DNA of 64,000 nt from Aquimarina sp. MMG016. GTDB lineage: Bacteria; Bacteroidota; Bacteroidia; Flavobacteriales; Flavobacteriaceae. The stretch spans positions 186,001 to 250,000 of the forward strand of contig NZ_JAGJEA010000001.1 in NCBI RefSeq assembly GCF_018100805.1, in the 5' to 3' direction. The translations under genes and the position numbers were made by a program. A model generated the notes under the pieces. The model had not been told where the DNA came from. It ran no database searches and worked only from the letters and a program-made list of their open reading frames with translations. Below are positions 1-8,600 of this stretch, piece by piece; the first letter of the stretch is position 1, and the number at the start of each line of letters is the position of its first letter.

Positions 1-1744
1 AATCAGATTTTATCAATGCTTCACCTCTAGAGTCTGGCATATCCGGAACCCAATATCCTGTCATTCTTCCTTTCATACGGTTATGCTTAATTAGTTCTAA
101 TTCTTCAGCCGTGGCGGAAGAACCCGTAAATTCATCTAGAATCAAATTATTACCTATTACTTTTTTAGATTCTTCTTCACTTAAGGTTTTTGAATTTCCT
201 TTTTCTATCTCAATACCGTGAGGGTTGTAAATTTCATTAGCCCGAGTAAAGTCCGCGTCAATTACATTAGTAGCCGGTTTCAACAATGTGGTTGGGATTA
301 CCACCTCCGTTGAAGATTTTAAAAGTTGAGATAACATCCCAAGAATCCCTAGTTTCCCTAGCCAGCTGAAAAAATTAGGATCATCTATAGCCGCTTTTAA
401 TGCTCTTTTAAAATCATCTCCGTTCAATTCGAACATCAATTTTTGAGCATTTTTTGCTTCTATTTTACTCATTTTATCTCCTTTTTTAAGAATTGCCAGC
501 AACTGCGCCTCTTTACTGCCTGGTATTGGTGGTAGTGGATCAGTTCCTCTATCCACTGCATAATAAAGATCTAATGCTCCCATAGTCTGGCTTCCTACTA
601 TACCATCTACTACTAGAGCATTTGCTTTCTGATACTTTTTAACCGCCGTTTTGGTCTCATTGCCGAATTTACCATCGACGCCAAATTTAGGTAGTTTAAA
701 ACCGGCGTCTACCAATCCTTGCTGCAACCTTTCTACAGAAGAACCTGAACTTCCATTTTTTAAATATTCCTTTTTATCTAATACATTTTCTAATGTAGAA
801 TCCCCTCTAAAACGTGGAGACTTTAAATCTTTTTCTCCTGGTTGTCTCTTAATATCTGCTCCATTCTGCTGCACTACATGAGTTAATTCATGAGCAAGTA
901 AATGTTTACCTTCAGTAGATTCAGGACTATATTTCCCAGAATTAAAATATACATCTTTTCCATATGTAAATGCTTGCGCACCTAATTCCTTATTCATTGT
1001 AACAGCATCTTGATCTGTATGTATATTTACGTCACTAAAGTCGCTTCCAAAAGAGGTTTCCATTTCTGATTGTGTATTTTCAGACATTCTTCTGCCTTGA
1101 CCTGCTTTATTTTTAATCCTATTAGATAATCCTGTACTTGCTGTTTGATTAGCATTGGAATTGCTTTTGGTCTGTACTGTTTCCTCTTCTTCATTTTCCA
1201 TTTTTTGTACTTTTTCCTCTTCTATTGGCTCTTCCTTCTTATTTACCATTTCTTCTTGTTCCTCAGCAGGTTGATCCATTTTATTCACCATCTCCTTATC
1301 TTCTGGTTCCTCCATCTTACTTGCCATTTCATCCTCTGGATCTTCATTTTTCATGGTACTTACCATCTCCTCTTCATTCTCCATTTGTTGAATTTCAGGT
1401 TTTTCTTGTACTAACTTGTCATCCTCCATTCGTTGCTCTGCAGTTCCTAATTTTTCATCTTCCTGCGGTGTTGCCAATGATTCTCTCTGAATAGAACTTA
1501 TCTCTTTATTTTGAACATTAGGTTTGGTTGAATTGTTTACCACAGCATCAGCCATGCTATCTGCCTCCTTTTCATATTTATCACCTGGTTGTCCAACCGC
1601 CAATTTGGTCTGAACTTCTCCTCCATTGGCAACATTAAAAAATGGTTTTTTACCTTCCTTAGTGAAAAAAGGTGTTTCTCTATTTTCTTTGCCCTCATTA
1701 CTATGTGGGAGTTTGTTTCTTCGACTGGAAAATGCACTCTTCAT
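1..1744 (-). CDS. DUF4157 (eCIS core domain) protein with peptidoglycan-binding domain, partial
   Basis: Partial: the frame is open from an ATG at 1744 to the left edge, so the C-terminus lies outside the window. The N-terminus carries the motif seen in eCIS-associated DUF4157 proteins (a PFF/KPFF stretch, then KLAVGQPGDKYEKEAD). An acidic, Met/Glu/Lys-rich low-complexity linker follows (about residues 100-190), then the DUF4157 metalloprotease-like motif HELTHVVQQ (H285). After it comes a PG_binding_1-like stretch (about residues 327-390, LQQGLVDAGF ... VDGIVGSQT). The rest is unrecognised. Last gene of the eCIS accessory section, just downstream of the ParA-like gene. DUF4157 is known to mark eCIS-associated toxins/cargo; the peptidoglycan-binding module hints at envelope binding, which is inference. 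Confidence 0.85.
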   Translation of the reverse strand, partial: MKSAFSSRRNKLPHSNEGKENRETPFFTKEGKKPFFNVANGGEVQTKLAVGQPGDKYEKEADSMADAVVNNSTKPNVQNKEISSIQRESLATPQEDEKLGTAEQRMEDDKLVQEKPEIQQMENEEEMVSTMKNEDPEDEMASKMEEPEDKEMVNKMDQPAEEQEEMVNKKEEPIEEEKVQKMENEEEETVQTKSNSNANQTASTGLSNRIKNKAGQGRRMSENTQSEMETSFGSDFSDVNIHTDQDAVTMNKELGAQAFTYGKDVYFNSGKYSPESTEGKHLLAHELTHVVQQNGADIKRQPGEKDLKSPRFRGDSTLENVLDKKEYLKNGSSGSSVERLQQGLVDAGFKLPKFGVDGKFGNETKTAVKKYQKANALVVDGIVGSQTMGALDLYYAVDRGTDPLPPIPGSKEAQLLAILKKGDKMSKIEAKNAQKLMFELNGDDFKRALKAAIDDPNFFSWLGKLGILGMLSQLLKSSTEVVIPTTLLKPATNVIDADFTRANEIYNPHGIEIEKGNSKTLSEEESKKVIGNNLILDEFTGSSATAEELELIKHNRMKGRMTGYWVPDMPDSRGEALIKSD

Positions 1745-1768
1745 AGGTTCTAAGATTTTTTTGTTTAA

Positions 1769-2530
1769 CTAAAATTTTGATAAAAACTCTTTTGTCAAAT
1801 CATTGTAATCCTTTGCTCCATTAGCGTTTTTATCATAGGAATAAATATCCATACCCTTCTCCTGAGCATTTGCTAAGGAAATATTACTTCGTATATATGT
1901 TTTGAAAATCAAATCTTCAGAAAACTCCTCTTCAAGTTCTGACTTGATCTGTCGATTCATTTTTTTTCTTTTGTCATACTTTGTTAATACAAAACCTAAT
2001 AACTCGATTCGTTTATTTAGTTTCTTTACCAATTCAAAATGTTTAAGAAAGCTTCTTAGACCTTTTAATGGTAAAAATTCTGCTTGTAACGGAATCATTA
2101 CATAATCACTACTTACCAAAGCATTAATAGTTAACATACTCATTGACGGAGGGCAATCGATGAATATAAAATCATATCCTTTCAAAGGCTTTATCAGTTG
2201 TGAGAGTATTTGCTCTCTGCCATATACACTTGCTAACTCTAACTCTGCACCTGCTAAATCCAGTGATGAGGGTATTAAATCTAAATCAGAAGCAGTCATT
2301 AAAACATCAGTGATTTTTGTTTGTTCTCCAAAAGCTTCTTTTCTCAGCACAGTATATACAGAATCCTTAATATCTTCTGTAATGCCCAATGACTGTGTAA
2401 GATTAGATTGTGGATCAACATCAACAAGCAACACTTTTTTACCTTTCTTTTTAAGTCCTGCTGCCAAATTGATCGCTGTAGTTGTTTTACCTACTCCTCC
2501 CTTAAAATTAGCGATTGAGATTACTTTCAT
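1769..2530 (-). CDS. ParA/Soj/MinD-type partitioning ATPase
   Basis: 253 aa with the deviant Walker A of ParA proteins (FKGGVGKTTT, K10-T17), the switch region VDVDPQSNLTQSLG and a Walker B-like FIFIDCPPSMSML. This is the full length of a small ParA without an N-terminal DNA-binding domain. ParA/MinD ATPases make dynamic ATP-dependent dimers on the nucleoid or membrane and position plasmids, chromosomes or large protein assemblies. No ParB gene or clustered parS-like sites are visible nearby. It sits inside the eCIS accessory operon between the haloperoxidase-like gene and the second DUF4157 gene, so a role in spacing or segregating injection particles is an attractive inference. Family call is secure; role is not. 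Confidence 0.9.
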   Translation of the reverse strand: MKVISIANFKGGVGKTTTAINLAAGLKKKGKKVLLVDVDPQSNLTQSLGITEDIKDSVYTVLRKEAFGEQTKITDVLMTASDLDLIPSSLDLAGAELELASVYGREQILSQLIKPLKGYDFIFIDCPPSMSMLTINALVSSDYVMIPLQAEFLPLKGLRSFLKHFELVKKLNKRIELLGFVLTKYDKRKKMNRQIKSELEEEFSEDLIFKTYIRSNISLANAQEKGMDIYSYDKNANGAKDYNDLTKEFLSKF

Positions 2531-2615
2531 ATTATGATTATTGCTTGGAGAATTTGTAATACAATTTAGCTATTATTTCCCATAACCGCAATGTATACTT
2601 ATACTCTACAATTTC

Positions 2616-4046
2616 CTATCTTCTAGGATCTCCCCCTAATTCTGCATTAAAATATTGACATACTTTATCCCATACTTCACATCCTACTTTATTTCCTAGT
2701 TTACGACCTTCCATATCTCCATCTTTAAAATGAATACCTCCATACAACCTGGAAATACCAGCTTCACTTGCTGAATCCTTTAATGTATCCCATTCTATAG
2801 TAACATCTTCGGTAGGTGTACAACCAGGTTCTATTTTAGATCCTCCTTTGGGTATAGTCACATACTCTCCATATTTACCACTTTCACAGAAACTAGATAA
2901 TACTTCTTCTGCAGCCGCACTAAACGTACTATGCCCTGAAACGTATTCTGCAAAAGGTGGTGTCGGAATATATGGTATCCAGTTTTCCCCTTCAATACTT
3001 TTGGTTCCTTCACAAGGTCCACCCCAAGCTTCTACAGTTTTTCCACGATATATGTCTCGAATAGCTGAAATTGGTCTTACATAATCATAATACACCTTGC
3101 AATCCCAGGCTGCAATACCAGCATCTAATAAAGCATTGGACAGCGCAAAGAACATTTTGATATCAAAAGCATTTTTATACCCATACATTCTGGATAGATA
3201 TCTTGCTTGTCTACAACATTGTTCTGGTGGAGTTGCAGTTCTATTTGGGTCTCCGTCTTTTGGAGAATCTACAAACTTATCCTCGTGCATACCTGCCCAA
3301 AACTCAGCTACCAATTTTTGTTCATCAGTTAAACAAGCGCTATATTCTAAAACCATTTCTGCTTGCCTCTTATAGTCTTTACTGTTACATGAAGCTGGTG
3401 ATTGTGGACGGAATTGTCCCGGCCAGCTTAGTGCAAAAGGTTTTACTAACCCCCAATGCGCTGTCAAAAAGTCTTGTGGCTTATTATTGACCAATTGTGG
3501 TTGCCAACGCTCCTCATACTTAAGTGGTTGTGGTACTGGAGGGTTGACCGGATGATAATTTGTGAAATCCGAATAGCGCCCATCTTCTAGTGTAGCATAT
3601 TGATTAGAATTATCTCCGGCACGGCATTCTATAACCAGTTTAGCCGATAGGTTACCTAATCCTGCTGGGTTATTAGGCTCCAGATTTTTATCATCCGGGT
3701 CAAAATCACATTCGCACATAAAGTCTCGAAACATATTTTTTTTCTCTGCAGGTAAATCCAACCAGAATAACTCTTGCAATACAGTATATGCTGCATGACT
3801 ATAAGCTCTTTCTCTATTGTGTTGGGTACATTGACTTTCGTGCTGTTTAAAACTGCTACCTGTTGTAGTACTTACTTCACATCCTCCATCGTTATATATT
3901 GTCCAGGCGTCATACATAGCGGTATGTACCATAGCTAATGCTCTGGCAGCTATCGTTGGTGGCATCCCAACATAGTGTATAGCGTCACAGGTCAATCGAT
4001 TCCATATCTGGACTTCTGTTGGTGTATAATTGTCATCTGTTGCCAT
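2616..4046 (-). CDS. vanadium-dependent haloperoxidase-like / PAP2-superfamily protein
   Basis: 476 aa, no signal peptide. Carries the split vanadate/phosphate-binding signature of vanadium haloperoxidases and PAP2 acid phosphatases: K317-x6-RP (R324 P325), SGH at 370-372 (H372 would be the acid-base residue) and SRLYGGIH at 432-439 (R433, H439). N-terminal helices (ARALAMVHTAMYDAW) match the bacterial VHPO-like family. Such enzymes oxidise halides with peroxide or hydrolyse phosphoesters; the substrate cannot be told from sequence. The gene is co-oriented with the eCIS operon, between the 188-aa unknown and ParA. Lacking an export signal, it could be cytoplasmic or carried as eCIS cargo (inference). 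Confidence 0.85.
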   Translation of the reverse strand: MATDDNYTPTEVQIWNRLTCDAIHYVGMPPTIAARALAMVHTAMYDAWTIYNDGGCEVSTTTGSSFKQHESQCTQHNRERAYSHAAYTVLQELFWLDLPAEKKNMFRDFMCECDFDPDDKNLEPNNPAGLGNLSAKLVIECRAGDNSNQYATLEDGRYSDFTNYHPVNPPVPQPLKYEERWQPQLVNNKPQDFLTAHWGLVKPFALSWPGQFRPQSPASCNSKDYKRQAEMVLEYSACLTDEQKLVAEFWAGMHEDKFVDSPKDGDPNRTATPPEQCCRQARYLSRMYGYKNAFDIKMFFALSNALLDAGIAAWDCKVYYDYVRPISAIRDIYRGKTVEAWGGPCEGTKSIEGENWIPYIPTPPFAEYVSGHSTFSAAAEEVLSSFCESGKYGEYVTIPKGGSKIEPGCTPTEDVTIEWDTLKDSASEAGISRLYGGIHFKDGDMEGRKLGNKVGCEVWDKVCQYFNAELGGDPRR

Positions 4047-4136
4047 CTGTTTTAATATTTTTATTCTTTTGTATTACTTTTTTTATTATTTGTTTTTTTC
4101 AAGAAGTTGTGAACTTTATATAGCGATATAACAGTT

Positions 4137-4703
4137 TTAATCCTTAGTAAGGAAAAGACGTAAAACATTTCGAACACTATCTCCTTTAGAATCATCAATA
4201 TACTCAGTTGCAGAAAGAAACACCTTGTTATCACCCCTCCACATATATTTTTTGAATTTGTGATAAGGCTGATTAAACACATTATCCGTTTCAACTATCT
4301 CTGGTTTTCCTAATTGATCCTCTAATCTTTGAATAATTTTATTTTTTGCTCCATCAAAATGCTTTGAATATTCCTCTAACTTGCCTTGTTGCGTTAATTT
4401 AAAGAAATCGGTTATTATCTCACCCCCGGAATCTTCCCAATAAATTTTTGGATATGCATACAAAAACAAATCGATAGAATTTATAGTATCTTCACCTTCT
4501 TTAAAACCATAATAAATAATGATTTCTTCCATTTCTCCTGTTTCTATAAAATACTCATAATGAGGAAGACTACCTAGAACTTCTTCATAATCAAACCCTT
4601 CAAGTTCTTTTACCTCATCCAAACTTGCTCCTAATGGAACCCCTCTAAAAAAGAATCCTTCTTCTTTTATGATATCATTATAAATTTCTGTTGCTATATC
4701 CAT
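4137..4703 (-). CDS. hypothetical protein in eCIS accessory section
   Basis: 188 aa, acidic, soluble, not recognised. Starts MDIATEIYNDIIKEEG; rich in aromatic residues and strands, with a GVPLGASLDEVKELEG stretch that resembles the start of small domains in immunity-like or adaptor proteins, but I cannot assign a family. It begins 6 nt after the TPR gene, so the two are probably co-translated. Position between a DUF4157 cargo-type gene plus TPR protein and a VHPO-like enzyme suggests an accessory (adaptor, chaperone or immunity) role; this is inference from context only. Confidence 0.7.
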   Translation of the reverse strand: MDIATEIYNDIIKEEGFFFRGVPLGASLDEVKELEGFDYEEVLGSLPHYEYFIETGEMEEIIIYYGFKEGEDTINSIDLFLYAYPKIYWEDSGGEIITDFFKLTQQGKLEEYSKHFDGAKNKIIQRLEDQLGKPEIVETDNVFNQPYHKFKKYMWRGDNKVFLSATEYIDDSKGDSVRNVLRLFLTKD

Positions 4704-4709
4704 AAGTAA

Positions 4710-5681
4710 CTAGTTATTTATGCTTTTCAATAATTTCTTTGCTTTTTCTGTAAAGGCATTATTTTTATTAATTATTATTTTGAGATAATTTTTAACTTCT
4801 GGAGTTTTAACACCACTCTCTATCAATATTAAAGCTTTATAAAACAATGCTTTATAATCACTTCTACTATCAGCTAAAACTAAATCTAACTCTTTTAAGG
4901 CATCATTTCTCTTCCCATAAGCTAATAGGGTCACTGCCTTGTCAGTTCTAATTTTATGATTTTTGGGATTTTCTTTTAGAATAAGATTCCATTGTCCTAA
5001 CGCTTCTTCAAGCTTAGATGCTCCCAAATAAATAGATGCTAATAGTGACCTAACTTTTGAAGAACTTGGATTAACTGCTAAACTGTTTTTTATAGCAATC
5101 TCCGATAACCCAAAATTTTTATGGTGAAAGTGAATTAGTGCAATGTAATACCAGCTGATATCTTGATAATTTTCTTGTTTTGAAGCCTCTGAAAGAATAT
5201 CCAAAGCTTGTTGATATTCTCTAAGCTCAATTAAATCCTTTGCCAGTTCAATTTTATAAAGTGGATCAGTACTATATTTATTAATAACATTACTCCATAT
5301 TCGTGTAGAATCTATATACTTTTTTTGGTATTGATATAAAGAGGCAAGGCTTTTCCATGACATAAGTGAATCAGGATTTAACTCGATACTTCTTATATAA
5401 TTATCCTCTGCTTCTTTTAGCAGATTTTGATTTGCAAAAGTGTGTCCAAGGTTCAATACATACGTAGCATTTTCCTCTTTTTTTATTGCTCTCTTGAATA
5501 ACTTTCTTGCTTTTTCATACTCTTTTTCCTGAAGTAGAAGCATACCCATGTTATTCAAAGTAGTTGCATAATCTGGTGATATTGACAAAGCTTCCTGATA
5601 TTTATTCTTAGCCTTATCAAAACTGCCTTTCAAAAAATGCTTAACGCCTTCATTATTTAACAACTCTACTTGTGTACTCAT
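4710..5681 (-). CDS. tetratricopeptide-repeat protein
   Basis: 323 aa of consecutive TPR units, for example YATTLNNMGMLLLQEKEYEKA and LMSWKSLASLYQYQKKY, with the usual W/LG/Y/A/P spacing every 34 residues; no signal peptide or membrane segment. TPR arrays are protein-binding scaffolds. It starts 14 nt after the giant DUF4157 gene and is followed at 6 nt by the 188-aa unknown. A chaperone or loading adaptor for the neighbouring DUF4157 protein would fit but is not shown by the sequence. Confidence 0.85.
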   Translation of the reverse strand: MSTQVELLNNEGVKHFLKGSFDKAKNKYQEALSISPDYATTLNNMGMLLLQEKEYEKARKLFKRAIKKEENATYVLNLGHTFANQNLLKEAEDNYIRSIELNPDSLMSWKSLASLYQYQKKYIDSTRIWSNVINKYSTDPLYKIELAKDLIELREYQQALDILSEASKQENYQDISWYYIALIHFHHKNFGLSEIAIKNSLAVNPSSSKVRSLLASIYLGASKLEEALGQWNLILKENPKNHKIRTDKAVTLLAYGKRNDALKELDLVLADSRSDYKALFYKALILIESGVKTPEVKNYLKIIINKNNAFTEKAKKLLKSINN

Positions 5682-5695
5682 AAGTTCAATCTTTA

Positions 5696-8600
5696 TTAGT
5701 CAAAAATTTGGTCTTTAACATTGGTTGCCAGTCCTTTTGCCATATCTATAATATCTAAGTCAGGATAAATCACTTCGATATCATCAAACGACATATCAAA
5801 AGGTTCTCCTTCTCTATATCTTACTGGGAACACAATTCCAAATTGGATATCTGGCCCCCAAGAGAATGATGCAAGATTATACCTCCAGGTTTCGGATATT
5901 TCTGTTATCCATAGATCCAAGCTTGCTCTAGCAAATGCATTGATGTCAAAAGTAAATTTAGGATTTACGGTGACTCTTCCTTCTGCATCTATTGCCAAGC
6001 CCGTTTGTGGACTCCAATTTACATCCACTGCTGCAGAGGCTTCTCCTTCTAATCCTAAAGTACCAGCTATTTCTATCCCTCCCGTCAAACTAGCAATACC
6101 TATACTTACCCCTAATCCTAGATCTCCACTTAAGGTAAGGCCTGCATCTGCAGGTATGGCAAAAACCCCTCTACCGTGTATAGTAGTTTCTTCTTCTCTA
6201 TCAGGATTATATGTTACCTCAGCAAATAGTTCTCTTAATTGTCCGGGACCAAAACCTGCAGAGAAATCTAAGCCACCTGTGATCCTTGCTACTAATCCAA
6301 TACTTCTTGGACCTAATGGTATAGCAAAAATTGGAATCTCTATCGCTGGCGCTCTAAATAAGTTTCTATCAATTGATTTGCGGTCGAATACATCTACAGT
6401 ATTTGGCAATCCTATTCTTCCTGTAACTTCTATCTCTCCATTTGGCAGAAATTTAACTCCTGCAGTTGCCTGTAGCCAAGGTGTAAGGGTTAACGTCAAG
6501 CTTCCACCACCATATACTCTCATAGTATCATCAGGTTCTCCGGATGGTTGACCATCATCTCCAATAGCTCTATTTGTAGCTCCAACATTTACCGTACCGC
6601 TTAGCATTCCTCTACTATATGCTGCGGATCCTTCTATCGTCAAAGCTCCATTATCATACGTTATTGTCAATTGTGAATTGATCCCTGGGATATCAGGTTG
6701 AGCTGTACCAGATACCATAACATTATACCCTTCCTCGCCATTTTGCTTGCTCACGGTAGCAGAAACACTTCCACTTCGTATTCCCGGAACATCATCTCTT
6801 AACTGGAATTCACCCCCAATAGAGAATCCTTCATCATTATAGGTTGCAGTCATTGAGCCTCTCTGGATACCCGGAATATCTAATTCTGCCTCTCCAGTTG
6901 CCGTAAACGTATTTTCGCTATACGTAGCAGTAATGGTTGCACTTTTTACTCCTCTTACTTTTCCTTCAGGAATTCCTATAGAACCTGTCACTGTTAGCAC
7001 TTCATTTTCATAAGACACCTCTATGCTAGCGGGATCGAAGAGCTCTGAATCAAAATTAAACCCACCGGCTAAAGCAAAACCTCCTTCGGTAGAGAAATTA
7101 CCTCTAAGAAACCCTTCCCCAACGTGATTTATTTTAAAGTTCATCTCTCCATTAATTCCGAAGCCTTCAGTTCCGGCAAAAACTTCAAGAGATGAATTTG
7201 TTACCTCAAAAGGAGAAGGAAAATTATAGTCATTTTTAGTAAACAGTTTACGCAATCTAGCTCCTTGTTCATCAATTACGAGTTCGATCCCTGCGTCACT
7301 CAATAATGGAATGGATGGCATTACTTGCCCTCTTGCTCTCAATCCAATATTATCATCTAATGAAGCTTCTGTTAGCGTAATAGGGCTCAAATGTTTAAAT
7401 TCTAAAGCGTGCAATGCCGCTTGTAGTACACTATCTCTGGTAATATAACCTCCATAAGATACCCCAGCTATAGGACGAACATCATACGCCAAGTTTGTTT
7501 TTTCTCTAATCATTCCCCTAGATCCCGGAAAAGCAGTACAAACAATAGTGCCGCTTCCTCCTTGATTTCCTTCTCCAGATGTTGAATTATATGTTACAGT
7601 ATTAATTATAATCATTGCACCACCACGTCTACCTATTGGAGCATTTAGTCCATCTTTCCTACCACTAGCCTGTGCTTGTTCATCCCAAGGAATTCTAATA
7701 GGTCTTCCTCCTGTCTGATTAGTAAACAATAACAATTCATCAGGGCTTCCTCTTAATCCTGCTGCATCTACCTCTGATTCTGTAAGAAATTTTAATCCTT
7801 GGAGATGATGTCCATCCTTAATTCTATCCATTTCCCAATTTTGACGAGGATTTCCAGTTCCATCCATACTAGAATCTGCTCTAACACCATTCTCAACCAC
7901 GACATCATAGTTAGTTTTTACGTCATCATAAGATGATGGTGGATTAATTAAGTTGGGCCCTCCTAAGCGTATTAATTCTTCTACTTTCCTTTGTTTAGAA
8001 TTATTGATATGTGATCCTGAGGATCTATTGGCCGATGATTCTAACATCCACATATTAGAAGTATCAGTTTCTGCACCGCCTAATTGTATCTCTCGTTTGT
8101 GATCTACATCATGAGGAATATACTGACCTCGTCTATCCCAGTATGGTCTAGATGCTCTTTGTTTTATCGTATCTATACTTCCAAAGATCACACCTGAATC
8201 TCCTTCTTGTTGATGACCGGCCTCTCTGCGCTGTGCTCTTGACCCTCCTTTAAGAACCAAATAAAATATCTGTTCTCCATTGAATGAGAGATTGGGTGCA
8301 TTAGAACTGGCTGCATAACTTGTAAATCTCCTTGTAAAAGTCCCTCCGGTCATAGCATCTCTTTCCCATTCAGGGAGATGGTTATTATTTCTTGGAAAAC
8401 CTCCTTTTGGAATAGTAAAACGTGTTGATGGACCAAAACCTGCCTTAAAAGTCGGTACAGAAAGGTTTGGAACAGTCAACGTTTTGCTTTGGGTATTTAT
8501 GGATCCTTTTTCGGGATGAGTATACTCATGGGTTGGGGTAACTACATCTTCAGTAGTTTCTGTACTTCCTGTACTTGGTGTTTGTGTAGTTTCACCATTT

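Noticed and set aside
1537..1737. 66-codon minus-strand frame
   Set aside because: It overlaps the DUF4157 gene in another frame; the true frame carries the eCIS N-terminal signature and HELTH motif.
2530..2616. parS-like sites next to the ParA-type gene
   Set aside because: No palindromic repeats seen in the 85-nt gap.
5940..6551. 203-codon plus-strand frame
   Set aside because: Antisense to the beta-repeat part of the giant DUF4157 gene; its composition mirrors the repeats and it has no leader or family features.
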